This document shows positions 7,550 through 13,386 of a stretch of DNA of 28,375 nt, one piece after another; positions within the stretch are counted from its first letter, which is position 1; each line of letters opens with the position of its first letter. The notes under the pieces are model-generated. The model made no database searches, was not told where the DNA came from, and saw only the letters and a list, made by a program, of their open reading frames with translations. Source of the DNA: JAWXBM01 sp034440115. GTDB taxonomy: Bacteria > Pseudomonadota > Gammaproteobacteria > Xanthomonadales > SZUA-36. Position numbers and translations under genes: made by a program. The stretch lies in the NCBI GenBank assembly GCA_034440115.1, contig JAWXBM010000016.1:1-28375 (forward strand), in the 5' to 3' direction.

Positions 7550-8146
7550 ATGAACTCACTACCCGAGACCATCCTGCAACAAGTGCGATCCCTCCCCGAG
7601 GGAGGCGTCCTGTCGCCCAAGGAGTTCCTGCACCTGGGCGGCAGGTCGGCGGTGGATCAGGCGTTCTCTCGGCTGGCCAAGGCCGGCAAGCTGCTGCGCG
7701 TGGCGCGCGGCGCTTACGTCGCTCCGGTTTCAGGTCGCTTCGGTTCTCGCGCCCCCAGCCCCGAGAAGGTCGTCAAGGCGCTGGCCGAGCAGAGTGGCGA
7801 AATCTTCGTGCCGCACGGCGCCAGTGCCGCGAATATCCTGGGCCTGACGCAGCAGGTTCCCATCCGCGAAGTCTACCTGACCTCTGGTCGAACCCGGAAG
7901 CTCAAGCTCGGACGCTCGGAAGTGCTGGTGAAGCACGCTCCGCGCTGGATGTTGGCACTGGGCACGCGGCCGGCAGGCGCGGCCGTGCGCGCGCTGGCCT
8001 GGATCGGACCGACGCACGCCGATGAGTCGCTGGCGTCGCTTCGTCGCACCCTGCCTCGTTCCGAATGGAAGGCGCTTACTTCGGCGCGTGCGACGCTACC
8101 TGGCTGGATGGCGCAAGCCATCGGCAAGGAAGCTGCTCGTGGCTGA
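7550..8146 (+). CDS. AbiEi-like antitoxin/regulator (DUF6088 type) of a type IV TA pair
   Basis: The 198-residue protein has an N-terminal winged-helix-like region (about 20-60, LSPKEFLHLGGRSAVDQAFSR then LAKAGKLLRVARGAYV). It continues with the AbiEi-type core SGEIFVPHGASAANILGL and YLTSGRTRKLKLG. Such proteins repress their own operon and antagonise the AbiEii nucleotidyltransferase, giving abortive-infection phage defence. An AGAGG ribosome site precedes the ATG. The downstream partner overlaps it by 8 bases. GC content is visibly higher than in the surrounding polysaccharide genes, consistent with separate acquisition. The orientation is opposite to the flanking TA modules. Confidence 0.82.
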   Translation: MNSLPETILQQVRSLPEGGVLSPKEFLHLGGRSAVDQAFSRLAKAGKLLRVARGAYVAPVSGRFGSRAPSPEKVVKALAEQSGEIFVPHGASAANILGLTQQVPIREVYLTSGRTRKLKLGRSEVLVKHAPRWMLALGTRPAGAAVRALAWIGPTHADESLASLRRTLPRSEWKALTSARATLPGWMAQAIGKEAARG

Positions 8147-9260
8147 ATACTTCTTTTCTTTAAGCAAGAAGGATCAATACGAAGCACTTGAACACGGGCG
8201 TGCCGAAACCGGCCGCCCCGCCCATCTGCTCGAAAAAGACGTGTGGGTGGTGTGGACGTTACGCGCCCTGTTTGAGTCACCACTGTCGGCCGACCTGACC
8301 TTCAAGGGAGGTACGTCACTATCGAAAGTCTACAAGGTCATTGACCGCTTCTCCGAAGACATCGACCTGACCTACGACATCCGCAAGCTGATTCCGGACC
8401 TGGTCGGCGAAGGCGAAGCGTTGCCGGCCAGTCGTAGCCAGGCCGGCAAATGGACGCAGGCTGTGCGACGCCGGCTACCCGAGTGGATCACGCAGAACGT
8501 GAAGCCGGTGATTCAGAAGGCCCTGACGCGCGATCGTCTGGACGCCCGGCTCAAACTCGGTGGCCAGGATAACGACAAGCTGTTCCTACACTACCCCGCC
8601 TTGGCACAAGGCACCGGATATGTGGCACCAGTCGTTACCCTGGAGTTCGGCGGTCGAGCCACCGGCGAGCCGCACGAGGTATTTCAGGTGGCCTGCGATA
8701 TCGCCGAACACTTGTCCGAGGTGTCATTCCCGACCGCTTCACCGTTGGTAATGAGCGTCGCGCGAACTTTTTGGGAGAAGGCCACGGCCGCGCACGTGTT
8801 CTGCGCACAGGGCCGCATCCGCAGCGAGCGCTACGCGCGGCACTGGCACGACCTGATCGCGATCGCACAAAGCACCCACTTCGCTGCTGTCATGACCGAT
8901 CGCACGGTGGCAACAGCCGTCGCCCGCCACAAGTCGCACTTCTTCATTGAGAAGGACACCAACGGCCAAATAATCGACTACGCAGCAGCGACCACGGGGC
9001 ATCTGAAAATCGTTCCCGAAGGCGAGGCCAAGGCCGCACTCGCAATTGACTACGCGGCCATGCTGGCCGACGAAGTGATGGTTGGCAATGCCTTATCCTT
9101 CGACAAACTGTTGGAAGCATGCGCCCACCTCGAAACAAAGGTGAACGGGGCCGCCGCGTGGGATCAGCAAATAGAGCAAGATACTGCTTCCGGCAAACTT
9201 GACCAACTAGCTGCAGAAGCGCTCGATGATTATCGCGCTGGCTCGACGCGAGAGCTTTGA
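8139..9260 (+). CDS. AbiEii-family nucleotidyltransferase toxin
   Basis: The protein carries the AbiEii signature FKGGTSLSKVYKVIDRFSED followed by IDLTYD (about residues 55-81), the nucleotidyltransferase fold that transfers NMPs to tRNA or other acceptors in related toxins. I chose GTG at 8139 (VAEYFFSL), giving 373 residues. It overlaps the antitoxin stop by 8 bases and has AAGGAAG at 8126-8132. The longer frame from 8022 would read 39 Arg-rich residues antisense-like to nothing known and overlap the antitoxin by 125 bases. The stop is followed after 17 bases by an attC-like element, as expected for an integron-type cassette gene. The pair appears intact. Confidence 0.87.
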   Translation: MAEYFFSLSKKDQYEALEHGRAETGRPAHLLEKDVWVVWTLRALFESPLSADLTFKGGTSLSKVYKVIDRFSEDIDLTYDIRKLIPDLVGEGEALPASRSQAGKWTQAVRRRLPEWITQNVKPVIQKALTRDRLDARLKLGGQDNDKLFLHYPALAQGTGYVAPVVTLEFGGRATGEPHEVFQVACDIAEHLSEVSFPTASPLVMSVARTFWEKATAAHVFCAQGRIRSERYARHWHDLIAIAQSTHFAAVMTDRTVATAVARHKSHFFIEKDTNGQIIDYAAATTGHLKIVPEGEAKAALAIDYAAMLADEVMVGNALSFDKLLEACAHLETKVNGAAAWDQQIEQDTASGKLDQLAAEALDDYRAGSTREL

Positions 9261-9277
9261 GGCACACGGCGTCAATC

Positions 9278-9334
9278 GGCTAATTATTCATTTGTGCGGC
9301 CGCATGACGGCGCCGCACAACTCAGACGTTCAAA
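9278..9334 (+). repeat. attC-like recombination site 1
   Basis: The 57-bp element has integron attC architecture: R''-like GGCTAAT, unpaired spacer TATTCAT, L'' arm TTGTGCGGC (9292-9300), an 11-bp variable centre, L' arm GCCGCACAA (9312-9320), spacer CTCAGAC, and a GTT at 9328-9330 in the R' position. The nine-base arms are perfectly complementary. The right half (AACTCAGACGTT) closely resembles aadA-type attC ends (AACTCAAGCGTT). R' continues CAAA rather than the AGCC needed to pair with R'', as expected if the bases after G|TT belong to the next segment. Confidence 0.6.
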
Positions 9335-9636
9335 TCCCCCGCCTCAGCCAATCAGCCAAGGCCTTATCCAAAGGCCACGCATAGGGGTAGCCCCATTCTC
9401 GCAAACGAACCGAGCGAATGGCGTTTGGTCGGGTAAGTTTAGCCAACCTTTCCGGATGTATCTTCGAGTTGGTTGAAATGAATGGCTTGAGGGGCGCTGC
9501 CATGGTCAAAGCCCTATCAAGCAAACGCACAGGTATTTGAAGAGGGCTGTTTTTGAAATTTTCAATGGCTTGCAACACCTTGCCGTAGTCATTGAAAAAA
9601 GCGTTTCCGCTGAAACGCCATTAACCAGTTGGAAGT
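9330..9636 (-). pseudogene. 3'-end fragment of the epimerase gene, copy B
   Basis: The minus strand encodes the last ~80 residues of a close relative of the epimerase at 12117-13133 (STNSKIHPERLAKLTRPNAI and EWGYPYAWPLDKALADWL). Identity continues upstream to about 9636 through LVNGVSAET. One A is missing in a run near 9595-9600 (six A versus seven in the intact gene), which shifts the frame. Similarity starts exactly at the stop codon, where a GTT is shared with copy C and the intact gene. No Rossmann domain is present, so it is not functional. Confidence 0.85.
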
Positions 9637-9697
9637 CACCGCTGTTCATTGGTTCTGGGTTGGTACGCATGGCGATTACGACAAACTTGTCGGCTAA
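9635..9697 (+). pseudogene. Possible HigB-type toxin C-terminal tail
   Basis: The plus strand reads VTAVHWFWVGTHGDYDKLVG and then TAA. HigB-family toxins end with a similar HxxxxxxVGTHxxYDK segment. The stop codon falls inside the R'' box of the following attC-like site, as cassette-borne genes often do. The rest of the gene is missing and is replaced by antisense epimerase fragment B. The match is short, so this is tentative. Confidence 0.42.
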
Positions 9698-9748
9698 TTA
9701 TTCATTGGTGCGGCCGCATTACGGTGCCGCACACTTCAAACGTTCAAA
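9692..9748 (+). repeat. attC-like recombination site 2
   Basis: This is a second 57-bp copy of the element at 9278-9334: GGCTAAT, spacer TATTCAT, stem GTGCGGC (9708-9714) with GCCGCAC (9726-9732), spacer TTCAAAC, then GTTCAAA. The stem arms are identical to site 1 while the loop and spacers differ, as expected of independent attC sites. An extra A beside the outer G-C pair could be an extrahelical base. It is followed, like site 1, by an epimerase 3' fragment beginning at G|TT. Confidence 0.58.
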
Positions 9749-9860
9749 TCCCACGCCGCAGCCAATCAGCCATGGCACGATCCAAGGGCCAGGTATAGGG
9801 AAATTCCCATTCTTGCAAGCGAGTTGAGCGTATGGCGTTTGGCCAGGTGAACTTGCCCAT
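9744..9860 (-). pseudogene. 3'-end fragment of the epimerase gene, copy C
   Basis: A shorter third copy of the epimerase end is seen on the minus strand: WPNAIRSTRLQEWEF then PYTWPLDRAMADWLRRGI and a stop. It is more diverged from the intact gene than copy B. Homology fades near 9860, just before the VapC stop at 9874. Like copy B it begins directly after an attC-like element. Confidence 0.78.
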
Positions 9861-9873
9861 CCATATCAAGGCA

Positions 9874-10278
9874 TTAAGATCCTAGCCAGTTCTCCACCCT
9901 GAGTCCGTCTACACGTGCAAACTCACTTTCATTGTTGGTCACAAGCACAAGCCCCTCGGATCGGGCATGGCCCGCAATATGCAAGTCATTGACACCAATC
10001 ACCTGCCCCTTCCTCTCCAGGTCGGCGCGAATATCACCGTACTGGGCCGCTGCCTCGGCCGCATAGGGTAATACATCCAGACGCGAGACAAAATCCTCAA
10101 GCACGGCAAGATTACGGCCTACCTGTTCACTTTTTTCAACGCCGTGGTGCAGCTCAGCTAGAGTGATCGAACTGATACACAGCTGCCCCGCCCGCTGGTT
10201 GAACCTCTCCAATACGCTCAGCGGCCGCCGCTTGATGACGTAGATAACCATGTTCGTGTCGAGCATGTACTTGAGCAT
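9874..10278 (-). CDS. vapC: VapC-family PIN ribonuclease toxin
   Basis: This is a 134-residue VapC. The N-terminal MLDTNMVIYVIK gives catalytic D7, SITLAELHHGVEKS supplies the glutamate, VNDLHIAGHARSEGL supplies the central aspartate, and the C-terminal LVTNNESEFARV then LRVENW is classic for the MT-A1-like VapC group that cuts initiator tRNA in enterics; that target is an inference. It follows vapB after 10 bases on the same strand. It is intact and full length. It lies between epimerase fragment C and a HicBA remnant. Confidence 0.93.
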   Translation of the reverse strand: MLKYMLDTNMVIYVIKRRPLSVLERFNQRAGQLCISSITLAELHHGVEKSEQVGRNLAVLEDFVSRLDVLPYAAEAAAQYGDIRADLERKGQVIGVNDLHIAGHARSEGLVLVTNNESEFARVDGLRVENWLGS

Positions 10279-10288
10279 CGGAAGTTCT

Positions 10289-10528
10289 TCAGAGAGGCTC
10301 TCGCTCGGGCTGCGACTGATCAGCGCGCTCCTGCATAAAGTCGTCGCTCACACTGGCCTCGCCCAGGAAAAAGCTGTCCCAGGTTTGGTCGGTGGGTGTC
10401 AGAATGCGCTCATTTCCCCGCACCCGAACATGCACGCGCTTAACCGATGCGGGGAATCGGGTTTCCACCGGCAGTCGAACGGATTGGGTACGATTGTTCT
10501 CAAACACCGTTCCGGTCTTTTTGTTCAT
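10289..10528 (-). CDS. vapB: VapB-family antitoxin (AbrB/MazE-like)
   Basis: The start is the ATG at 10528 (MNKKTGTVFENNRTQSVRLP), 79 residues. The excellent ribosome site GAGGAGG stands 5 bases upstream, so the longer frame to 10591 is rejected. The N-terminal swapped-hairpin AbrB domain includes NNRTQSVRLPVETRFP. The C terminus (DSFFLGEASVSDDFMQER) resembles toxin-binding tails of VapB partners of this VapC type. An AT-rich palindrome at 10553-10569 may be its operator. It forms a complete two-gene module with the downstream vapC. Confidence 0.9.
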   Translation of the reverse strand: MNKKTGTVFENNRTQSVRLPVETRFPASVKRVHVRVRGNERILTPTDQTWDSFFLGEASVSDDFMQERADQSQPEREPL

Positions 10529-10552
10529 GGCAACCTCCTCGGCGGCAATGCT

Positions 10553-10569
10553 ATATATCGCAAATATAT
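10553..10569. promoter_or_regulatory. AT palindrome upstream of vapB (operator candidate)
   Basis: ATATAT-CGCAA-ATATAT has perfect 6-bp arms and lies 25 bases upstream of the vapB start, in promoter position. It is low in complexity, so support is modest. Confidence 0.35.
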
Positions 10570-10815
10570 GGCACTCAACCTGCAAGCGCAACTCTCACAA
10601 GGCCTTGGTAAGGAGTTGGCACCTTTTGTGAAATGGGCAATCAACTTATAAATGTGTAGGAAAAAGGCGAATTCATTCAAGCCGAAACCCCCATTCCATT
10701 TGAAGGCATAGACATCAATGACGACCGCATAAACTGGAGTTTAAATCCATCGTTGCAATCGTTCGATTAATCGCGAAAGTTGGCTGAATTTGTCCTTAGA
10801 TCGTAAACTCTGCAA

Positions 10816-11015
10816 ATGAAAATACACGCCATCATCCACGAAGCACAAGAAGGCGGCTTTTGGACCGAGGTTCCCAGCATCCCCGGGTGCGCCACCCAAG
10901 GCGAGACCATGGAGGAATTGCTCAGCAACCTGAAAGAAGCCGTCGAGGGTTGCATGTCAAAGCCGGGCTCCGACGTCACCTCATGAAACTTGCCGGTATT
11001 GCGGATGCAGACTAG
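10816..11015 (+). pseudogene. HicB-HicA pair fused by an internal deletion
   Basis: From ATG 10816 the frame gives a HicB-like N terminus of 56 residues: MKIHAIIHEAQEGGFWTEVP, SIPGCATQGETMEELL and LKEAVEGCM, then a stop at 10984-10986. From about 10965 another frame reads GLRRHLMKLAGIADAD and stops at 11015. That is the typical extreme C terminus of the HicA toxin partnered with this HicB type. The end of hicB and nearly all of hicA have therefore been deleted. The remaining 56-residue peptide could still be made. Upstream, 10592-10815 shows no recognisable gene. Confidence 0.72.
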
Positions 11016-11060
11016 TGAGCTGTCGGCCATTTTCAATTCTCTCAAGACTTAAGAAGGAGG

Positions 11061-11165
11061 TTGAACAGGTCATCAGAAATTGAGAAGTTCCAAAACGATT
11101 TGCTGGAGGCCGTCCGACAAATGAAGGCAGGCAAAGCCGCCCGAGTTACGGAAGTCCAGAGACCA
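11061..11165 (+). pseudogene. 5' fragment of an XRE-type (HigA-like) antitoxin gene
   Basis: A strong AAGGAGG lies just before a TTG/GTC-type start region. The peptide EIEKFQNDLLEAVRQMKAGK then AARVTEV matches the N terminus of small helix-turn-helix antitoxins, which normally continue into an HTH (GLSQxxFA). Here similarity is lost after about 11165. The frame runs into a wcaJ 5' fragment on the other strand. No toxin partner is present upstream. Bases 11016-11060 hold only this leader. Confidence 0.6.
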
Positions 11166-11220
11166 CAAGCTGCCATTCCCTCAGACTGCAACGCCAATGT
11201 CGGAGATAACTCGCGCACAT

Positions 11221-11280
11221 GGCCCAAGCCGACAATAAGCTGACCAGAATAACGAGCAAGGCGTTGGCTTGGCGGGTCAT
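11221..11280 (-). pseudogene. wcaJ 5'-end fragment, copy 2
   Basis: The minus strand reads ATG then MTRQANALLVILVSLLSAW, almost identical to the first codons of wcaJ at 5715 (MTRQANALLVILVSFLLAW). Identity is strongest at 11239-11280. The ATG overlaps the stop of vapC at 11277-11279 as ATGA. Only about 20 codons remain before the sequence diverges into the XRE fragment. Confidence 0.9.
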
Positions 11281-11711
11281 AAATCCAACAATGGATTGAA
11301 ATATTTGAGTTGCTTGAAGCGACGAAAATCGTTGTCTGCCGAGCAAAGGGTTGCATCCAGCGATGCTGCGAGCACAGCAAGGAAAGTGTCGTTGGTCAGG
11401 TTCCCGCCTGATCCTGAAGCACGCAATTCGGTTGCGAGTTGTGGGTACATGCCGGGCGTTGCGTCAACCACCGACACACCGGGTACGCTAAGCCAGCGCT
11501 CCACGTACCCAAGTGCCTCGTTTACCGACATGGGGTGCTGCATGATTCGGGCGTGGGTAGTAATTCTGACAAAGGCCAGTAGAACAAGCCAGGACAGGCC
11601 AACGCTGTCTGGCCCGCTCAGCAATGCCTCCCACCACGCTCGTACTCGTTCGTGGTGGGGCGAATCGGCGTCGACTGCATAGATGAGCAGATTGGCGTCT
11701 ACCAGCATCAT
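11277..11711 (-). CDS. VapC-family PIN toxin (second module)
   Basis: The 144-residue PIN-domain protein has MMLVDANLLIYAVD (catalytic D near residue 5), a middle acidic region, NDTFLAVLAASL and CSADNDFRRF (C-terminal acidic residues). It belongs to the VapC group often annotated as 'TA system VapC family toxin, DUF-like 139-145 aa' and differs clearly from the module at 9874. Its start overlaps the vapB stop by 4 bases. Its own stop overlaps the start of a wcaJ fragment in the same way. It is intact and probably functional. Confidence 0.88.
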   Translation of the reverse strand: MMLVDANLLIYAVDADSPHHERVRAWWEALLSGPDSVGLSWLVLLAFVRITTHARIMQHPMSVNEALGYVERWLSVPGVSVVDATPGMYPQLATELRASGSGGNLTNDTFLAVLAASLDATLCSADNDFRRFKQLKYFNPLLDL

Positions 11712-11974
11712 TTACGTTGCTGAATCTTGCGCAGAAGTTCTTCATCCTCAAGCGCTGCGGCCAAGGAAAGGGCTTTGGTGAGATCATAGTTGGCGCGAAC
11801 CTCACCCAGTCGGGTGGGCTTTTCACGGTAGGGCTGCTTGCGGGTGGCCCCACTCGCTGCCAGGCCAAGTTCAAGGGTTTCGTTTACCACCTGCTTGAAG
11901 CTCTTGCCAGAGCGATGAGCGAGATCCTTGAGAGCCTTACCAACAATGTCATCAAACGTTAACGTAGTGCGCAT
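11708..11974 (-). CDS. VapB-type antitoxin (second module)
   Basis: The start is the ATG at 11974 (MRTTLTFDDIVGKALKDLAH), 88 residues; four upstream codons to 11986 lack a better ribosome site. The N-terminal half resembles the short RHH DNA-binding segment of VapB antitoxins paired with this PIN type (RSGKSFKQVVNETLELGL). The tail YDLTKALSLAAALEDEELLR would bind the toxin. The same tail occurs as a remnant at 7362-7445, so this family has been present at least twice in the island. A perfect operator-like palindrome lies 31 bases upstream. Confidence 0.87.
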   Translation of the reverse strand: MRTTLTFDDIVGKALKDLAHRSGKSFKQVVNETLELGLAASGATRKQPYREKPTRLGEVRANYDLTKALSLAAALEDEELLRKIQQRK

Positions 11975-12005
11975 AGTGGCGTCCAAGCATCAAAACATCA
12001 TTATA

Positions 12006-12023
12006 GTAGCATCATTATGCTAC
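12006..12023. promoter_or_regulatory. Palindromic operator candidate upstream of the second vapB
   Basis: GTAGCAT-CATT-ATGCTAC has perfect 7-bp arms. The half-site ATCATTAT is also repeated about 15 bases away, nearer the gene. The palindrome ends exactly where homology to wcaJ copy 3 begins, so it marks the edge of the TA module. Confidence 0.55.
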
Positions 12024-12086
12024 GCAACCCGCAAGCTAGCAAAAACTGACCAGGGTAATGAGCAAGGCGTTGGCTTGGCGGGTCAC
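12024..12086 (-). pseudogene. wcaJ 5'-end fragment, copy 3
   Basis: From GTG at 12086 the minus strand reads MTRQANALLITLVSF and then hits a TAG after one missing base relative to wcaJ. Homology with the intact gene continues to about 12024. The fragment starts 30 bases after the epimerase stop, which I take as the original epimerase-wcaJ junction. Confidence 0.88.
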
Positions 12087-12116
12087 GGTCGAAGCTCAGG
12101 CTGCATAAGCGAGAGT

Positions 12117-13133
12117 TTATATCCCACGGCTCAACCAGTCAGACAATGCTTTATCCAAAGGCCATGCATATGGGTACCCCCACTCTTTCAACCGAACCGA
12201 ACGTATAGCGTTTGGTCGAGTAAGTTTGGCCAGCCTTTCAGGGTGAATCTTCGAGTTGGTTGAAATGAACGTCTTGAGGGGAGCAGCGATTTTCAAACCC
12301 ATTTCAAGCAAATTCACAGGTATCTTAAGGGGATTGGTTTTGAAGTTCTCAATGGCTTGCAGCACCTTTCCGTAATCATTGAAAAAAAGCGTTTCAGCTG
12401 AAACGCCATTGACCAGTTGGACTTCAGAACCAAGCATTGGTAGCTGTCTCAGCCAATGCATCAATGCCAGTAATTCTTCGATATAAATACCAGCCTTGGC
12501 CATATCTGGAATTAAATATATGGCTCTGTGACGTTTTAAGGATTCGCTAACCAATCGGCTTACATTTCCCCCTTCACCGGGCCCAAATACGACGCCTGGT
12601 CGAATGATACTTAAACGTCCGCCTGTCCTTTTTGCCCAATCAATGTGAATCTGCTCTGCCTGAAACTTGGATTGTCCGTAAGGGGTTTTTGGTTTGGGAG
12701 CTGAGTCTTCATCAACTTCGTCGGCATGTTCACCATAGACAGAAATACTGCTGGTAAAAATAATCTCTTTGCAGCCGGTTGAATCCGCAAGCCGGCAAAT
12801 GTTTTCAGCACCCTTGATATTGGTCTCAAAGTACTCCTCGGGTCTGTGGCCTGGTTCACGGTGGATCGCAGCCAGGTTGACCAGTACGGCGCCAGAGGAT
12901 GGCTCTTCGAGTAGCCGAATGCTTTCACGAACATCACATGAAATATATTTCAACCGATCGGTGTGTGAATATTTTTCAAGACCGCTTTGCCATCCAATTT
13001 GTTTCGGATCGCGGATATCGAACAAGCTTACTTTTGAATTGGGGAATTGTGACAAGACCGAATTTGCCAGATGCTGGCCAATGAACCCAGTTCCACCAAA
13101 CAAGTGCCAGCAATTTGCCTCAGAAGGCTCCAT
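12117..13133 (-). CDS. NAD-dependent nucleotide-sugar epimerase/dehydratase
   Basis: The protein is an extended short-chain dehydrogenase of 338 residues. It has the NAD-binding loop GGTGFIG (13-19), FTSSISVYGE with the active-site serine region, and the catalytic YGQSK (Y152, K156). Family members interconvert or oxidise UDP- or dTDP-sugars; the substrate cannot be read from sequence. I chose ATG 13133 (MEPSEANCWHLFGG). The frame stays open to a TTG at 13202 but the extra 23 residues are not typical. The gene diverges from glf with 253 bases between. Originally it was probably followed directly by wcaJ, as in O-antigen clusters where an SDR precedes the initiating transferase. Its 3' end is duplicated twice further left. 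Confidence 0.86.
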   Translation of the reverse strand: MEPSEANCWHLFGGTGFIGQHLANSVLSQFPNSKVSLFDIRDPKQIGWQSGLEKYSHTDRLKYISCDVRESIRLLEEPSSGAVLVNLAAIHREPGHRPEEYFETNIKGAENICRLADSTGCKEIIFTSSISVYGEHADEVDEDSAPKPKTPYGQSKFQAEQIHIDWAKRTGGRLSIIRPGVVFGPGEGGNVSRLVSESLKRHRAIYLIPDMAKAGIYIEELLALMHWLRQLPMLGSEVQLVNGVSAETLFFNDYGKVLQAIENFKTNPLKIPVNLLEMGLKIAAPLKTFISTNSKIHPERLAKLTRPNAIRSVRLKEWGYPYAWPLDKALSDWLSRGI

Positions 13134-13228
13134 GTAAATCTCGAAAGCTCCTATTTGCTCGATTCTGACTTGGTGATAGCCGCTACGTTTGAAGAAATTC
13201 AACTATGCCCCGAATAGTAACCCATCTA

Positions 13229-13259
13229 TTGCACAGTGGCGTAAGCATCAGGTTACACT
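13229..13259 (+). promoter_or_regulatory. Possible sigma70 promoter for the glf operon
   Basis: TTGCAC (13229-13234) and TACACT (13254-13259) are separated by 19 bases, somewhat long, in the divergent region upstream of glf. This is suggestive only; no conserved JUMPstart or ops element was seen. Confidence 0.28.
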
Positions 13260-13320
13260 TTGGCTGGGTAGCAATTCGACAATGCCGCCAGACTCGACAA
13301 TAATCTGCAGCAGCCAATGG

Positions 13321-13365
13321 TCTTACTGGGGTCTTACTGGGGTCTTACTGGGGTTTTACTGGCTG
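13321..13365 (+). repeat. 11-bp tandem repeat in the glf leader
   Basis: TCTTACTGGGG is repeated perfectly three times (13321, 13332, 13343), followed by a degenerate fourth unit. It lies between the possible promoter and the glf ribosome site, and slipped-strand copy changes could alter the leader. Confidence 0.85.
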
Positions 13366-13386
13366 GGGATGATAAGGAAAATCACA

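Noticed and set aside
8022..8138. Longer AbiEii start at 8022
   Set aside because: It would overlap the antitoxin gene by 125 bases with an Arg-rich non-homologous extension; GTG 8139 has a ribosome site and a normal overlap.
10664..10690. AATTCATTCAAGCCGA, identical to the left part of aadA-type attC sites
   Set aside because: No complementary right half, stem or GTT box follows, so it is probably chance.
10669..10770. Short open frame EFIQAETPIPFEG...NPSLQSFD on the plus strand
   Set aside because: It starts after a stop and has no recognisable start or family. It might be the end of a lost sugar-nucleotide gene, but support is too weak.
13189..13386. Extended N terminus of Glf from a TTG start
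   Set aside because: It reads through the 11-bp tandem repeat, has no family similarity, and the ATG at 13387 has a good ribosome site.
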